Assembly: GCA_947491935.1 (NCBI GenBank)
Contig: CANLLF010000004.1
Span: 1 to 64,000, forward strand
Direction of reading: 5' to 3'
Origin: an uncultured Roseicyclus sp.
GTDB lineage: Bacteria > Pseudomonadota > Alphaproteobacteria > Rhodobacterales > Rhodobacteraceae
Length of the DNA stretch: 64,000 nt
This document shows positions 39,045 through 48,475 of this stretch, in pieces. How positions within the stretch are numbered: the stretch's first letter is position 1; each line of letters starts with the position of its first letter. The translations under genes were made by a program, and so were the position numbers. The notes beneath the pieces were generated by a model. The model made no database searches and had not been told where the DNA came from. It worked only from the letters and a program-made list of their open reading frames with translations.

Positions 39045-40292
39045 CTAGGGCAGGTCGATCCGTTTTGCGGGCGGCACCAGGGCGTTGATCTGGGCCAGGT
39101 GCTCGGGCAGGCAGACCGTCGTGAAATCGTAATGGCGCACCACGTGGCGCCGCGCGGCCGGGCCCAGATGCGCATAGGTGCCGGGCCGCTCAAGCACGTC
39201 GATGACCTTGGCGGCCAGCGCCTTTGGGTCAAAGAAATCCGTCAGCAGGCCGGTTTTCCCGTGCTCGACGGCCTCGCGCACCGGTGCCACGTCCGAGGCC
39301 ACGATCGTCGCCCCCATCGACATGCTTTCCAGCAGCGACCACGACAGCACGAAGGGCACCGTCAGGTAGATGTGGCAGCGGCTGATCTGAATGATCTTTT
39401 GGTAGTCGGCGAAGGGAACCCGCCCAAGGAAATGCACGCGGGCCCAATCGACCCGCCCGCCAATCTCACGCTCCATCTCGGCGCGGTAGCCGCCCTCGGC
39501 CCCGGACTTCTTGCCATAAGATACCTCGTTGCCGCCAACGATCAGGGCACGCGCATTGGGCCGGGCCGACAGGATATCGGGTAGTGCCCGCATGAAGGTG
39601 TGAAAGCCCCGCGTCGGCTCCATGTTGCGGGCCATATAGGTGAAGATCTCGTCATCGCGGGTGACGGGCCGGCCCAGGCGACCCAGCGGCACCTGGGCCT
39701 CGGGATCCGGGCGCAGCTTGTCGGTGCGGATGCCATCATGCTTGACGTATATCTTGTCGTGAAAGCTTTCAGGGAAGGTGTCGCGCTGCCACAGGGTCGG
39801 CGAATGGCCGCGATCCACTGTCTGGATATTGGCGAAGTTCACGGCGTTGCGCGCATGCATGGTGAACGGCGCGTGTGGGCTGGCCGGGAATTCCGGGTCG
39901 AACCCGACCGAGCCGCCCTTCGACAGGAAGTAGTATTCGAAAAAGCCGATGATCGGCACGTCGGCCCAGATCTGCTTCAGGAACGTCAATTCGCCCCAGC
40001 CGACATGGCCCAAGATGATGTCCGGCGTGAATCCCTCGATCTTCAACTTGCCCGCCGCCTGGGCGCAGCCAAAGCCGTTACCGGCGCATTCCTCCCAATA
40101 TTGGGTCAGGGCATAGGCGTCTTTCACGGGTTTGTGGTGGGATTGGTACGCGATCACCCGCGCCCCCTCAATCGCGGGCACATCCTTGCGCTGGGTCAGG
40201 AACACCAGTTCGTGCCCCCCCTGCGCGCGCAGCCACGAGAACAGCTCCCGGTATTGCCCGGGAAAATTCTGGTGCACGAAAAGGATCTTCAT
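39045..40292 (-). CDS. Glycosyltransferase (GT4-like)
   Basis: The 415-residue protein begins MKILFVHQNFPGQYRELF, which I know from bacterial group-1 glycosyltransferases. The C-terminal half shows the GT-B fold: FTYMARNMEPTRGFHTFMRALP, GRVPFADYQKIIQISRCHIYL and LLESMSMGATIVASDVAPVRE with the family Glu. It probably adds a sugar to a surface polysaccharide, fitting the upstream UDP-sugar genes on the same strand. The donor and acceptor are unknown. Confidence 0.85.
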   Translation of the reverse strand: MKILFVHQNFPGQYRELFSWLRAQGGHELVFLTQRKDVPAIEGARVIAYQSHHKPVKDAYALTQYWEECAGNGFGCAQAAGKLKIEGFTPDIILGHVGWGELTFLKQIWADVPIIGFFEYYFLSKGGSVGFDPEFPASPHAPFTMHARNAVNFANIQTVDRGHSPTLWQRDTFPESFHDKIYVKHDGIRTDKLRPDPEAQVPLGRLGRPVTRDDEIFTYMARNMEPTRGFHTFMRALPDILSARPNARALIVGGNEVSYGKKSGAEGGYRAEMEREIGGRVDWARVHFLGRVPFADYQKIIQISRCHIYLTVPFVLSWSLLESMSMGATIVASDVAPVREAVEHGKTGLLTDFFDPKALAAKVIDVLERPGTYAHLGPAARRHVVRHYDFTTVCLPEHLAQINALVPPAKRIDLP

Positions 40293-40385
40293 CGCATCTG
40301 CCGCCCGTCTTTTCTTGGCCCGATCTGTCTCAACCCCATGCGGCAGACGCAAGGCGGAACTGCGACGCGGCAGGGTTTGACGAGG

Positions 40386-40416
40386 CTTGGTGTTGCCGAT
40401 ACCCCCCCTATATGGG
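40386..40416 (+). promoter_or_regulatory. Predicted RpoH (heat-shock) promoter of hslO
   Basis: CTTG (40386-40389), a 17-nt spacer and CCTATATGGG (40407-40416) fit the alphaproteobacterial RpoH consensus CTTG-N17/18-CYTATNTNNG at every fixed base. Transcription would start near 40421, giving a leader of about 35 nt. The downstream gene encodes Hsp33, a heat-shock chaperone in other bacteria, which supports the call. Confidence 0.75.
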
Positions 40417-40439
40417 ACCAGACAATCCACCAAAGTCTT

Positions 40440-40454
40440 AAAGGGGGTACCCCC
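40440..40454 (+). promoter_or_regulatory. hslO ribosome-binding site within a short hairpin
   Basis: The Shine-Dalgarno (aaaggggg) continues directly into ta-ccccc and the ATG. GGGG and CCCC can pair across the 4-nt loop gtac. The resulting small stem would cover the ribosome site and end at the start codon. It is short enough to melt with modest heating, but whether it acts as a thermometer is only a guess. Confidence 0.4.
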
Positions 40455-41456
40455 ATGACGCTCACCACGAAAATCGCGTGGGACGATACCGTTCTGCCGT
40501 TCCAGCTCGATCGTTCCGATATCCGCGGCCGCGTTGCGCGCCTCGATACGACGCTTGATCGCATTCTGGATCAACATGATTACCCCGCCCCGGTCGAAGC
40601 GATGGTTGCCGAAATGGCGCTGCTGACGGCCTTGATCGGGCAATCGATCAAGCTGCGCTGGAAACTGTCCCTGCAGGTGCGCAGCGACGGGCCGATCCGC
40701 CTGATCGCGACAGACTTTCTTGCCCCCGAGGAGGAAGGCGAACCGGCGCGCATCCGGGCCTATGCAAGCTATGATGATGAGCGGCTGGATATGCGGGCCG
40801 ATCCGTTCGGGCAGCTTGGCAAGGGCTACTTCGCGATCCTGATCGATCAGGGCGAAGACATGACGCCCTATCAGGGCATCACGCCGCTGGCCGGTGCGTC
40901 TCTATCCGCCTGTGCAGAGGCGTATTTTGCCCAGTCCGAGCAATTGCCGACGCGCTTCATGCTTGGCTACGGCGAAAGCCGGGAGCCCGGTCAATCTGCG
41001 GGCTGGCGCGCCGGGGGCGTGATGCTGCAGCTGATGCCCGAAGCCTCGCTTCAGGCCAAGGGCGACGCGACGGGGGAGGAAGGCCTGCTCCATGCCGATG
41101 ACCTTGTGGATGGGGAAGAGGGCGAGAACTGGAGCCGGGCCAACCTGCTTCTGGATACGGTCGATGTGCTGGAGCTGATCGGCCCCCACATTTCGCCGAC
41201 GGACCTTCTGATCCGGTTGTTTCACGAGGAAACGCCGCGTGTGTTCGATACCCAGCCGGTCGGCTTCGGCTGCACCTGTTCCGAGGATCGCGTGCGGCAA
41301 AGCCTGTCGATCTATTCGGCCAAGGACATCGCGCACATGACGTTGGATGACGGGCGGGTGACCGCCGATTGCCAATTCTGTGGCGCCCACTACGAATTCG
41401 ATCCCCTGACCCTGGGGTTCGAAGCCGAGAAGGCGCCCGATGGGACACCAAGGTAA
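40455..41456 (+). CDS. hslO: Redox-regulated chaperone Hsp33
   Basis: Hsp33 holds unfolding proteins when oxidised. The 333-residue protein begins MTLTTKIAWDDTVLPFQLD and contains the folded N-terminal domain, a linker region and the C-terminal redox switch with GCTCSEDR and CQFCGAHY. These give the CxC and CxxC zinc-binding pairs. A very long open frame continues upstream through the divergent glycosyltransferase, but the RpoH-like promoter and Shine-Dalgarno place the start here. The Nudix gene overlaps the end. Confidence 0.95.
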   Translation: MTLTTKIAWDDTVLPFQLDRSDIRGRVARLDTTLDRILDQHDYPAPVEAMVAEMALLTALIGQSIKLRWKLSLQVRSDGPIRLIATDFLAPEEEGEPARIRAYASYDDERLDMRADPFGQLGKGYFAILIDQGEDMTPYQGITPLAGASLSACAEAYFAQSEQLPTRFMLGYGESREPGQSAGWRAGGVMLQLMPEASLQAKGDATGEEGLLHADDLVDGEEGENWSRANLLLDTVDVLELIGPHISPTDLLIRLFHEETPRVFDTQPVGFGCTCSEDRVRQSLSIYSAKDIAHMTLDDGRVTADCQFCGAHYEFDPLTLGFEAEKAPDGTPR

Positions 41457-42039
41457 CGTGTCGCACGGTCTGAAATCCCTGGAGGCCGCGCTGGGTGCCA
41501 GCCCGGCGCGGCCTTCGTCGGATTATGACCTGAACCCCGGCATCGTCCTGCCCGAGGGCCGCAAACTGCGGCCTGCGGCGGTCCTGATCGCGGTTCTGCA
41601 CGACGAGGTGATCCTGACCAAACGCGCCTCGACCCTGAAACACCATCCGGGCCAGATTGCCTTTCCCGGCGGCAAGCTGGAACAGGGCGAAACCTCCGCG
41701 CAGGCCGCGCTGCGCGAGGCACAGGAGGAGATCGGGCTCGATCCATCCAACGTGACCCTGCTCGGCGAACTTGCGCCCCATGAAACCGTCACCAGTTATT
41801 CGGTCACGCCGATCCTCGCGCATGTGGCTGAGGACTTCACGGCAATGCCGGAACCCGGCGAAGTGGCCGAAGTGTTCCGCGTCCCCCTGCCCTTCCTGAT
41901 GGATCCCAACAACTACGCCGTTGAAGGCCGCCGCTGGCGTGGTATGCGGCGCGAATACTACGTTGTCCCCTACGGCCCCCATTACATTTGGGGCGCCACG
42001 GCGCGGATGCTGAAATGCCTCGCAGACAGGGCCGCATGA
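41440..42039 (+). CDS. CoA pyrophosphatase-type Nudix hydrolase
   Basis: The 199-residue protein has a full Nudix box (GGKLEQGETS followed by REAQEEIGL) and the upstream LKHHPGQIAFPGG, which is characteristic of the CoA/acyl-CoA diphosphatase subgroup (PxGQIAFPGG). The start is ambiguous: ATG at 41440 overlaps hslO by 17 nt; GTG at 41458 would follow its stop directly. The 3' end overlaps cca by 4 nt (ATGA). Confidence 0.88.
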   Translation: MGHQGNVSHGLKSLEAALGASPARPSSDYDLNPGIVLPEGRKLRPAAVLIAVLHDEVILTKRASTLKHHPGQIAFPGGKLEQGETSAQAALREAQEEIGLDPSNVTLLGELAPHETVTSYSVTPILAHVAEDFTAMPEPGEVAEVFRVPLPFLMDPNNYAVEGRRWRGMRREYYVVPYGPHYIWGATARMLKCLADRAA

Positions 42040-43175
42040 TGCGGCTGAATGCGGATTGGCTGACCCATCCGGGCACCGTGGCGGTGTTCGACGCTCTTGT
42101 GCCGCACGGCGCGTGGTTCGTGGGCGGATGCGTGCGCGACGGGTTGCTGGCGCGTCCCGTGGACGACATCGATATCTGTACCGAAGCCCTGCCGGACGCC
42201 ATCGTCGATTTGGCACAAAGCGCCGGTCTAAAAGCCATTCCCACGGGCATGGATCACGGCACGATCACCGTGGTCGCCGAGGGAAAACCCCATGAGATTA
42301 CGACCCTACGCCGCGATTTAGAGACGGATGGGCGCTATGCCCGCGTGGCCTTCACCGCTGAGTTGAAGCACGACGCCGCGCGGCGTGATTTCACCATCAA
42401 CGCCCTCTACGCCACCCGCGGTGGTGAGGTTCTGGATCCCAACGGCACGGGCATCGCCGACCTGGACGCCCGCCGCGTTCGGTTCATCGGCGATGCCGAC
42501 GCCCGGATCGCAGAGGATTACCTGCGCATCTTACGGTTTTTCCGGTTCCACGCCTGGTATGCCGACCCCGAAGGCGGGATCGATGCCGACGGCCTCACCG
42601 CCTGCGCCGCAGGGATCGATGGGCTGGCGCAGCTTTCGAAGGAACGCGTCGGCGCGGAAGTCAGAAAACTGCTCAGCGCCCCCGATCCCGCGCCTGCAAT
42701 TGCCACGATGGAGCGGTCGGGCATCCTCGCCGCGATTCTGCCCGGCGCATCGTCCAACATTCTGACGGTGCTGACCGGCCTCGACGGTGCTCTGCCGCCC
42801 GATCCGATCCGACGCCTGGCCGCGATTGGCGACGAAGAACCGGCCCGCCACCTGCGCCTGTCGAAGGCCGAGGCCACCCGCCTCGCCCTCTACCGATCCG
42901 AGATGGCGCAGCTCACTCCCCCCGGCGCGTTGGGATATCATCACGGGCTGGACGCCGCCGTCGATATCCTCACCCTGCGCGGCGCCATCACCGGCCAGCC
43001 GCCCACATCCGCGGATATGCACAGCGCGAAGATCGGCTCGGGGGCGACGTTCCCCATCAAGGCCGCCGACCTCCCGCATCTCCATGGCCCCGCCCTGGGT
43101 GCGGAACTCAAGGCCCTCGAAACCCGCTGGATCGCTTCCACCTTTCAGCTCTCCAAATCCGACCTTCTGGCGTAG
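42036..43175 (+). CDS. cca: CCA-adding tRNA nucleotidyltransferase
   Basis: The enzyme completes or repairs the 3'-CCA of tRNA. The 379-residue class II nucleotidyltransferase has the head-domain motif WFVGGCVRDGLLARPVDDID near 26-45, the DFTINALYA segment and the ILRFFRFHAWY neck. The start ATG overlaps the preceding Nudix stop. It may be an A-adding variant; I see no split gene for CC addition, so a full CCA enzyme is the simple reading. Confidence 0.92.
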   Translation: MMRLNADWLTHPGTVAVFDALVPHGAWFVGGCVRDGLLARPVDDIDICTEALPDAIVDLAQSAGLKAIPTGMDHGTITVVAEGKPHEITTLRRDLETDGRYARVAFTAELKHDAARRDFTINALYATRGGEVLDPNGTGIADLDARRVRFIGDADARIAEDYLRILRFFRFHAWYADPEGGIDADGLTACAAGIDGLAQLSKERVGAEVRKLLSAPDPAPAIATMERSGILAAILPGASSNILTVLTGLDGALPPDPIRRLAAIGDEEPARHLRLSKAEATRLALYRSEMAQLTPPGALGYHHGLDAAVDILTLRGAITGQPPTSADMHSAKIGSGATFPIKAADLPHLHGPALGAELKALETRWIASTFQLSKSDLLA

Positions 43176-43185
43176 ACGGACCTCC

Positions 43186-43764
43186 ATGGACCCCCTCTTC
43201 GCCTTCGTCTTTGTCGGTCTCTTCAGCCCCGGCCCCAATGTCATCCTGCTCACCGCCTCCGGCGCGCGGTTCGGGTTTGCCCGCACCTTGCCCCATGTGC
43301 TCGGCGTCGTTCTAGGCGTCGGCCTCACCGCGGGCCTCACCGGCCTTGGCATCGGCGCGCTGCTGGCCGCCGCCCCGGCGCTGGAATGGGCGCTGAAGAT
43401 CGTCGCAGCGGGCTGGATCCTGTGGATGGGTTACACGCTCTGGCAATCCTCGGCATCTGGCCAGCGCGAGGCAGGGGACGCGCCTTGGGGCGTGTTGCGC
43501 GCGGCGCTCTTCCAATGGGTGAACCCCAAGGTCTGGGCCGTTGCCATGGCGGCTGCATCGGGCTTTCCCGGCGGATTGTCGCCACTGGGCGAAGCGGCGC
43601 GTCTGGGCCTCACCTTTTCCGCCACGAACCTCGGCGTTTGTCTGTTCTGGAGCTTCGCGGGCAGCCTTCTGGCGCTCCTGCTGACAACCCCGCGCGCCTG
43701 GACGATCTTCGCGCGGTTCATGGCGGCAGGTCTCGCCGCCTCGGCCCTCATGGTCTTTCTCTAA
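43186..43764 (+). CDS. LysE/RhtB-family amino acid exporter
   Basis: The 192-residue membrane protein has about five or six helices. The N-terminal FVFVGLFSPGPNVILLTASG carries the LysE signature around SPGPN, and FQWVNPKVWAVAMA is the second characteristic stretch. Members export lysine, homoserine, threonine or related amino acids. The substrate is unknown. It lies 10 nt after cca. Confidence 0.87.
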   Translation: MDPLFAFVFVGLFSPGPNVILLTASGARFGFARTLPHVLGVVLGVGLTAGLTGLGIGALLAAAPALEWALKIVAAGWILWMGYTLWQSSASGQREAGDAPWGVLRAALFQWVNPKVWAVAMAAASGFPGGLSPLGEAARLGLTFSATNLGVCLFWSFAGSLLALLLTTPRAWTIFARFMAAGLAASALMVFL

Positions 43765-43802
43765 GACCCGCGCTATACCTCCCGTCTGACACGGGAAATG
43801 TC

Positions 43803-45653
43803 ATGTTCCGCTTTTTTGAAAATCTGGTCGATCCCTATGTGGCGCATGCCCGACAGGATCGCCCCCCTCGCCGTCTCTGGCCGTTCCTTTGGGACTATTC
43901 GCAGCCGTTCAAAGGGCTTTTTGCGATCACGGCCATCATGTCGGTTGTCGTGGCGGCCATCGAGATCGGGCTGATCTGGTACATGGGCCGCGTCGTCGAT
44001 GTGATGACGGAGGGTGAGCCATCGACAGTCCTGTCCGCATACGGGCTGGAATTTGCCTTGGCCGCCGGGTTCATCCTGCTGATCCGGCCTGTTTTACAGG
44101 GGCTGAACGTGGCGCTGCTCAACAATGGGGTGCTGCCGCAATTCGGCGCGCTGGTCCGCTGGCGTGCGCATAAACAGGTGCTGCGCCAATCGGTCGGGTT
44201 CTTCGAAAACGACTTCGCGGGCCGCATCGCCAACCGCATCATGCAGACACCCGGCAGCGCGGGGGACGCGATATTCCAGGTGTTCGATGCCATTACCTTC
44301 GCGCTTGCCTATCTGGTGGGCGCCGCGATTCTGCTGATGGGGTCCGACCCGCGGCTGGCCGTGCCGCTGGTTGTCTGGTTTTCGCTCTATGCCCTGCTTC
44401 TGCGCTGGACGATGAAACGCGTCGGCCCGGCCTCCAAGGCGTCGGCCGACGCGCGCTCCAACACGACCGGGCGCGTGGTGGACAGCTACACCAATATCCA
44501 TTCCGTCAAGCTCTTCGCGCATCACGACACCGAACTTGCCTATGCCAAGGAGGCGATCGAAGACACCCGCCGGACGTTCGCGCAGGAGATGCGGATTTTC
44601 ACCACCATGGATGTAATGCTCGTCACGCTGAACGGCTTTCTGGTCGTCGGAGTTGTCGGCTGGGGCATCCTTTTGTGGTCCCAGGACGCGGCTTCGGTGG
44701 GTGTGGTCGCCGCAGCCACGGCTCTGGCCCTGCGTCTTTCCGCCATGACCGGCTGGATCATGTGGGCCGTTTCCACCTTCTTCCGCTCGCTGGGTGTGGT
44801 GGCCGAAGGGATGGAGACGATTACCGAGCCGGTTGATCTGGTCGACGCGCCCAATGCCCCGCCGCTGAAGCTGACCGAGGGGCGGATCACCCTCGAAGGT
44901 CTCAGCCACCATTACGGGCGCGGCGCGGGCGGACTCGATGCGATCAGCCTTGCGATCCAAGCGGGCGAAAAGGTCGGGCTGGTGGGACGATCCGGCGCGG
45001 GGAAATCGACCCTCGTGAAGCTCTTGTTGCGGTTCTACGACGCCGAACAGGGTCGAATTCTGATCGACGGGCAGGACATCGCGCAGGTTCAGCAAGACAG
45101 CCTGCGCAGCGTTATCGGGATGGTGCAGCAGGACAGCTCGCTGCTGCACCGCTCGGTCCGCGATAACATCCTTTACGGCGCGCCCGAGGCCGACGACGAC
45201 CAGATGATCGCCGCCGCCAAGCGGGCCGAGGCCCACGAATTCATCCTCGATCTCGAAGACCCGCAGGGGCGCAAAGGCTATGACGCCCATGTCGGCGAAC
45301 GCGGCGTGAAGCTGAGCGGCGGGCAACGCCAGCGCGTGACCCTCGCCCGCGTGATCCTGAAGAACGCACCAATCCTCGTACTGGACGAAGCGACGTCAGC
45401 CCTCGACAGCGAAGTGGAGGCGCAGATTCAGGACACGCTTTATGGCGTGATGGAGGGCAAGACCGTCATCGCCATCGCCCATCGCCTGTCCACCATCGCG
45501 CGGATGGATCGCATCGTGGTGCTCGATAACGGGCACATCGTGGAAGACGGCACCCACGACGCGCTTTTGGCCCAGGGTGGGCTCTATGCCGGGTTCTGGG
45601 CGCGGCAATCGGGCGGGTTCATCGGCATCGAAGGCTCGGAGGCGGCGGAATGA
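43803..45653 (+). CDS. ABC exporter, fused permease-ATPase (first of a pair)
   Basis: The 616-residue half-transporter has an N-terminal membrane domain (about residues 1-340, roughly six helices) and a nucleotide-binding domain with Walker A GRSGAGKS, signature LSGGQRQR and Walker B ILVLDEATSAL. The next gene encodes a paralogue of nearly equal length with the same C-terminal ending (RQSGGFIG), so the two probably came from a duplication and form a heterodimer. Lipids, peptides or drugs are possible substrates. Its stop overlaps the next start by 4 nt. Confidence 0.92.
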   Translation: MFRFFENLVDPYVAHARQDRPPRRLWPFLWDYSQPFKGLFAITAIMSVVVAAIEIGLIWYMGRVVDVMTEGEPSTVLSAYGLEFALAAGFILLIRPVLQGLNVALLNNGVLPQFGALVRWRAHKQVLRQSVGFFENDFAGRIANRIMQTPGSAGDAIFQVFDAITFALAYLVGAAILLMGSDPRLAVPLVVWFSLYALLLRWTMKRVGPASKASADARSNTTGRVVDSYTNIHSVKLFAHHDTELAYAKEAIEDTRRTFAQEMRIFTTMDVMLVTLNGFLVVGVVGWGILLWSQDAASVGVVAAATALALRLSAMTGWIMWAVSTFFRSLGVVAEGMETITEPVDLVDAPNAPPLKLTEGRITLEGLSHHYGRGAGGLDAISLAIQAGEKVGLVGRSGAGKSTLVKLLLRFYDAEQGRILIDGQDIAQVQQDSLRSVIGMVQQDSSLLHRSVRDNILYGAPEADDDQMIAAAKRAEAHEFILDLEDPQGRKGYDAHVGERGVKLSGGQRQRVTLARVILKNAPILVLDEATSALDSEVEAQIQDTLYGVMEGKTVIAIAHRLSTIARMDRIVVLDNGHIVEDGTHDALLAQGGLYAGFWARQSGGFIGIEGSEAAE

Positions 45654-47509
45654 CCACACTCATGCGCATCGTGAACTGGCTCGCCTCCCTGATCGCCCCG
45701 TTCGCTCCGGCCGACGGGCCGCCGCCGCAGACCCTTTGGCCGTTCATCAAATGGTGCCTGTCCGGCTCCTGGCCCGTCATGATCCTGGCCGCGTTCCTCT
45801 CCGGCCTGGCCGGGTTGATGGAGGTGGGCGCCGCCTGGTTCCTGGGCGCGCTGATCGACACCACCAATATCCGGACCGAGGGATATCTGGCCGAACACGG
45901 CCTGCTGATCGTGACCTATATTGCCTTCTATCTCCTGCTGCGCCCGCTGTTTTTCGGCACGTCCGCCGCCTTCAACGGCATTGTCCTGCCGCCAAACCTC
46001 GCGCCGCTGATCCAGTCACGGCTCCATCGCTGGACCCTTGGGCACGACATCACCTTTTTCGACAACGATTTCGCGGGCCGCATCGCGCAAAAGCAGATGC
46101 AGGCCGCCACGGCGCTCGTAAATATCGTGACGGAGGTGATCAACGCCGCCGCCTACGCCATCATCACGCTTCTGGGCACAATCATCCTGCTGATTGCCAT
46201 CGATTGGCGGATTGCGCTGGGGCTCGTGCTCTGGACCGGGCTCTACGCGGTGATGATCCGCTGGTACCTGCCGCGCATTCGCGCCCGTGCCAAGGACCGT
46301 GCCGCGACCCGTGCCAACGTGACGGGGCAGGTGGTCGATACGATCACCAATATCAAGACGGTAAAACTCTTCGGCCACACGCATCACGAAGATGCCGCTG
46401 CCATCGGCGCGATGGACAGTTACCGCGATGCGGCGCTCAGCTTCGGGATCCTCTCTACCGGGTTCCGGTTTGCCCTGATGGCAACGGCGGGGCTTCTGCC
46501 CGTCGTCCTCGTACTCGGCGCCGTGGTCCTGTGGCAAAACGGGCAGGCCACGCCCGGTGATATCGCCGCCGTCGGCGCGATCTCCATGCGCATCTCGCAG
46601 ATGACCGGCTGGGTGTCTTTCACGTTGATGGGCATCTACGCGAATGTCGGGGAGCTGGAGGATGGGATGCGCACCCTCACGCCGCCTCATGGCCTGACGG
46701 ATGCCACCTCCGCCGGGGCGCTGCCCCTCCTGAAGGGGCGCATCACCTTTGACGCGGTCAGCTTCGCCTATGGCCAGCGGGCCGGCGGGATCGATGCGGT
46801 CACGCTGGACGTTGCACCGGGTGAAAAGCTCGGCGTTGTGGGGGCGTCCGGGGCAGGCAAATCCACGCTCGTCGCCCTTCTGATGCGGCTCTATGATGCC
46901 GAACAGGGCCGCATTCTGGTCGACGGCACCGATATCCGCGACGTCACCCAGGACAGCCTGCGCCAGCAGATCGCGATGGTCACGCAGGACACGGCGATGT
47001 TCAACCGGACCGCGCGCGACAACATTCTCTATGGCCGCCCTGAAGCGTCCGAGGAGGAAGTCATCGCCGCCGCCAAACGCGCCGAGGCCCATGATTTCAT
47101 CCTGACCCTGCGCGACCATCGAGACCGCAAAGGATATGACGCGTTCCTCGGCGAACGCGGCGTGAAGCTCAGCGGCGGGCAGCGTCAACGCATCGCGCTG
47201 GCCCGCGCTTTCCTCAAAGACGCGCCAGTGCTGGTGCTGGATGAAGCAACCTCCGCCCTCGACAGCGAAGTGGAGGCGGCGATTCAGGACACGCTCAGCA
47301 GCGTGATGGAGGGGAAGACAGTCATCGCCATCGCTCACCGCCTCTCCACGCTCAGCGCCATGGATCGCATTATCGTGCTGCACGAGGGGCACATCGCCGA
47401 AGACGGCACTCATGACGAATTACTCGCCCAAAACGGCCTCTATGCCCGCTACTGGAACCGCCAATCCGGCGGGTTTATCGGGCTGGACGACGCTGCCGCC
47501 GCGGAATGA
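45650..47509 (+). CDS. ABC exporter, fused permease-ATPase (second of a pair)
   Basis: The 619-residue half-transporter mirrors its neighbour: six membrane helices, then GASGAGKS, LSGGQRQRIALARAFLK and LVLDEATSALD. Both proteins keep a complete ATP site, so neither is an obviously degenerate partner. ATGA overlaps at both ends couple it to the preceding exporter gene and to the following P-loop kinase-like gene. A heterodimeric exporter is the likely product. Confidence 0.92.
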   Translation: MTTLMRIVNWLASLIAPFAPADGPPPQTLWPFIKWCLSGSWPVMILAAFLSGLAGLMEVGAAWFLGALIDTTNIRTEGYLAEHGLLIVTYIAFYLLLRPLFFGTSAAFNGIVLPPNLAPLIQSRLHRWTLGHDITFFDNDFAGRIAQKQMQAATALVNIVTEVINAAAYAIITLLGTIILLIAIDWRIALGLVLWTGLYAVMIRWYLPRIRARAKDRAATRANVTGQVVDTITNIKTVKLFGHTHHEDAAAIGAMDSYRDAALSFGILSTGFRFALMATAGLLPVVLVLGAVVLWQNGQATPGDIAAVGAISMRISQMTGWVSFTLMGIYANVGELEDGMRTLTPPHGLTDATSAGALPLLKGRITFDAVSFAYGQRAGGIDAVTLDVAPGEKLGVVGASGAGKSTLVALLMRLYDAEQGRILVDGTDIRDVTQDSLRQQIAMVTQDTAMFNRTARDNILYGRPEASEEEVIAAAKRAEAHDFILTLRDHRDRKGYDAFLGERGVKLSGGQRQRIALARAFLKDAPVLVLDEATSALDSEVEAAIQDTLSSVMEGKTVIAIAHRLSTLSAMDRIIVLHEGHIAEDGTHDELLAQNGLYARYWNRQSGGFIGLDDAAAAE

Positions 47510-48009
47510 AACGCGTCATGGTGATCGGGCAGCCCGGCGCGGGCAAGTCGACGCTTGCGCGCGCGATTGGTGACAAGACCGGCCTGCCGGTGCATCACAT
47601 CGACCTGATCCATTGGAAGACCGGCTGGGTCGAACGCGACACGGGTGAGAAAATCGTCCTCGCTCTGGAAATCCAGAGCCGGGATGAATGGGTGTTCGAG
47701 GGCGGGTTGGGCGCCACCAAGGCGCATCGCCTCGAGCGCGCCGATACCCTTGTCTGCCTCGACTTTCCCCTCTGGCTTCGCGCCTGGCGGGTTCTGAAAC
47801 GCACGATCCGCTATTATGGGCGGACCCGGCCCGATCTGCCCGAGGGCTGCCCAGAGCAGTTCAGCCTCGAATTCTGGAAATGGATCTGGGACACACGCGC
47901 CATCGGTCGGGCGCAGAACCACAAATGGATGGCGCGGGCGGGTGAGGATGTGGCCGTTCATCATCTGAAATCCCCGCGTGACGTGCGCCGGTTTCTCGCT
48001 ACGCTCTAG
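47506..48009 (+). CDS. P-loop protein of the adenylate kinase / FlaR-like type
   Basis: The 167-residue protein starts with VMVIGQPGAGKSTLARAIG, a Walker A loop in adenylate-kinase-like context. WVFEGGLG and the basic KRTIRYYGRTR segment follow. Similar proteins are annotated as FlaR or 'DNA topology modulation' factors, a name I would not take as function. Its start overlaps the second ABC gene by 4 nt. Confidence 0.75.
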   Translation: MKRVMVIGQPGAGKSTLARAIGDKTGLPVHHIDLIHWKTGWVERDTGEKIVLALEIQSRDEWVFEGGLGATKAHRLERADTLVCLDFPLWLRAWRVLKRTIRYYGRTRPDLPEGCPEQFSLEFWKWIWDTRAIGRAQNHKWMARAGEDVAVHHLKSPRDVRRFLATL

Positions 48010-48052
48010 GGTCGGACTTGCCGCGCAGGTGTCTTTCCCGCAATCCTGCCCT

Positions 48053-48475
48053 ATGGACTACGAAACGATCTCCGCCGATATGTTCGGCCGATCCCTCACC
48101 GGGCTTGGCGTCAACCTGCTCACGCGCGATGTGCGGGGGCTGGCGGCGTTTCTGAGCGACGTCTTCGACCTCACCGCCTATCGCCTGTCCGACGATTTTG
48201 CCATCATCGCCCATGACGGCACCCTGTTTCAGCTTCATTCCGACGGCACCTATCGTTCAAATCCCCTGCCGCAGCTCATCCCCGAAAATCCGCCGCGCGG
48301 TGGCGGCGTTCAGCTCTACCTGTTCAACCTCGATCCCGACGAGGCCGTCACGCGGGCCGATGCCGCCGGACACATGGTGATCGAGCCGCCCGCCGACAAA
48401 CCCCACGGCCTACGCGAGGCGACGATCCTGTCGCCCGAAGGGTACGCCTTTTCCCCGGCTTTGCGCCTTGGTTGA
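48053..48475 (+). CDS. VOC-superfamily (glyoxalase-like) protein
   Basis: The 140-residue protein has the paired beta-alpha-beta-beta-beta units of the vicinal oxygen chelate fold: GVNLLTRDVRGLAAFLSDVF near 18 and VQLYLFNLDPDEAVTRADAAG near 85. Metal ligands are not clearly conserved, so binding and catalysis are both open. The start ATG gives MDYETISADM. The last 8 nt overlap the TTG start of the RNA methyltransferase gene. Confidence 0.75.
   Translation: MDYETISADMFGRSLTGLGVNLLTRDVRGLAAFLSDVFDLTAYRLSDDFAIIAHDGTLFQLHSDGTYRSNPLPQLIPENPPRGGGVQLYLFNLDPDEAVTRADAAGHMVIEPPADKPHGLREATILSPEGYAFSPALRLG

Noticed and set aside
37603-39048. A 481-codon open frame opposite ugd and the epimerase gene
   Set aside because: Crosses two genes with clear catalytic motifs on the other strand and is His/Arg-rich, typical of GC-rich antisense.
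39600-40454. Upstream extension of hslO by 285 codons
   Set aside because: It runs antisense through the glycosyltransferase; the RpoH-like promoter and Shine-Dalgarno sit directly before MTLTTKIAWDD.
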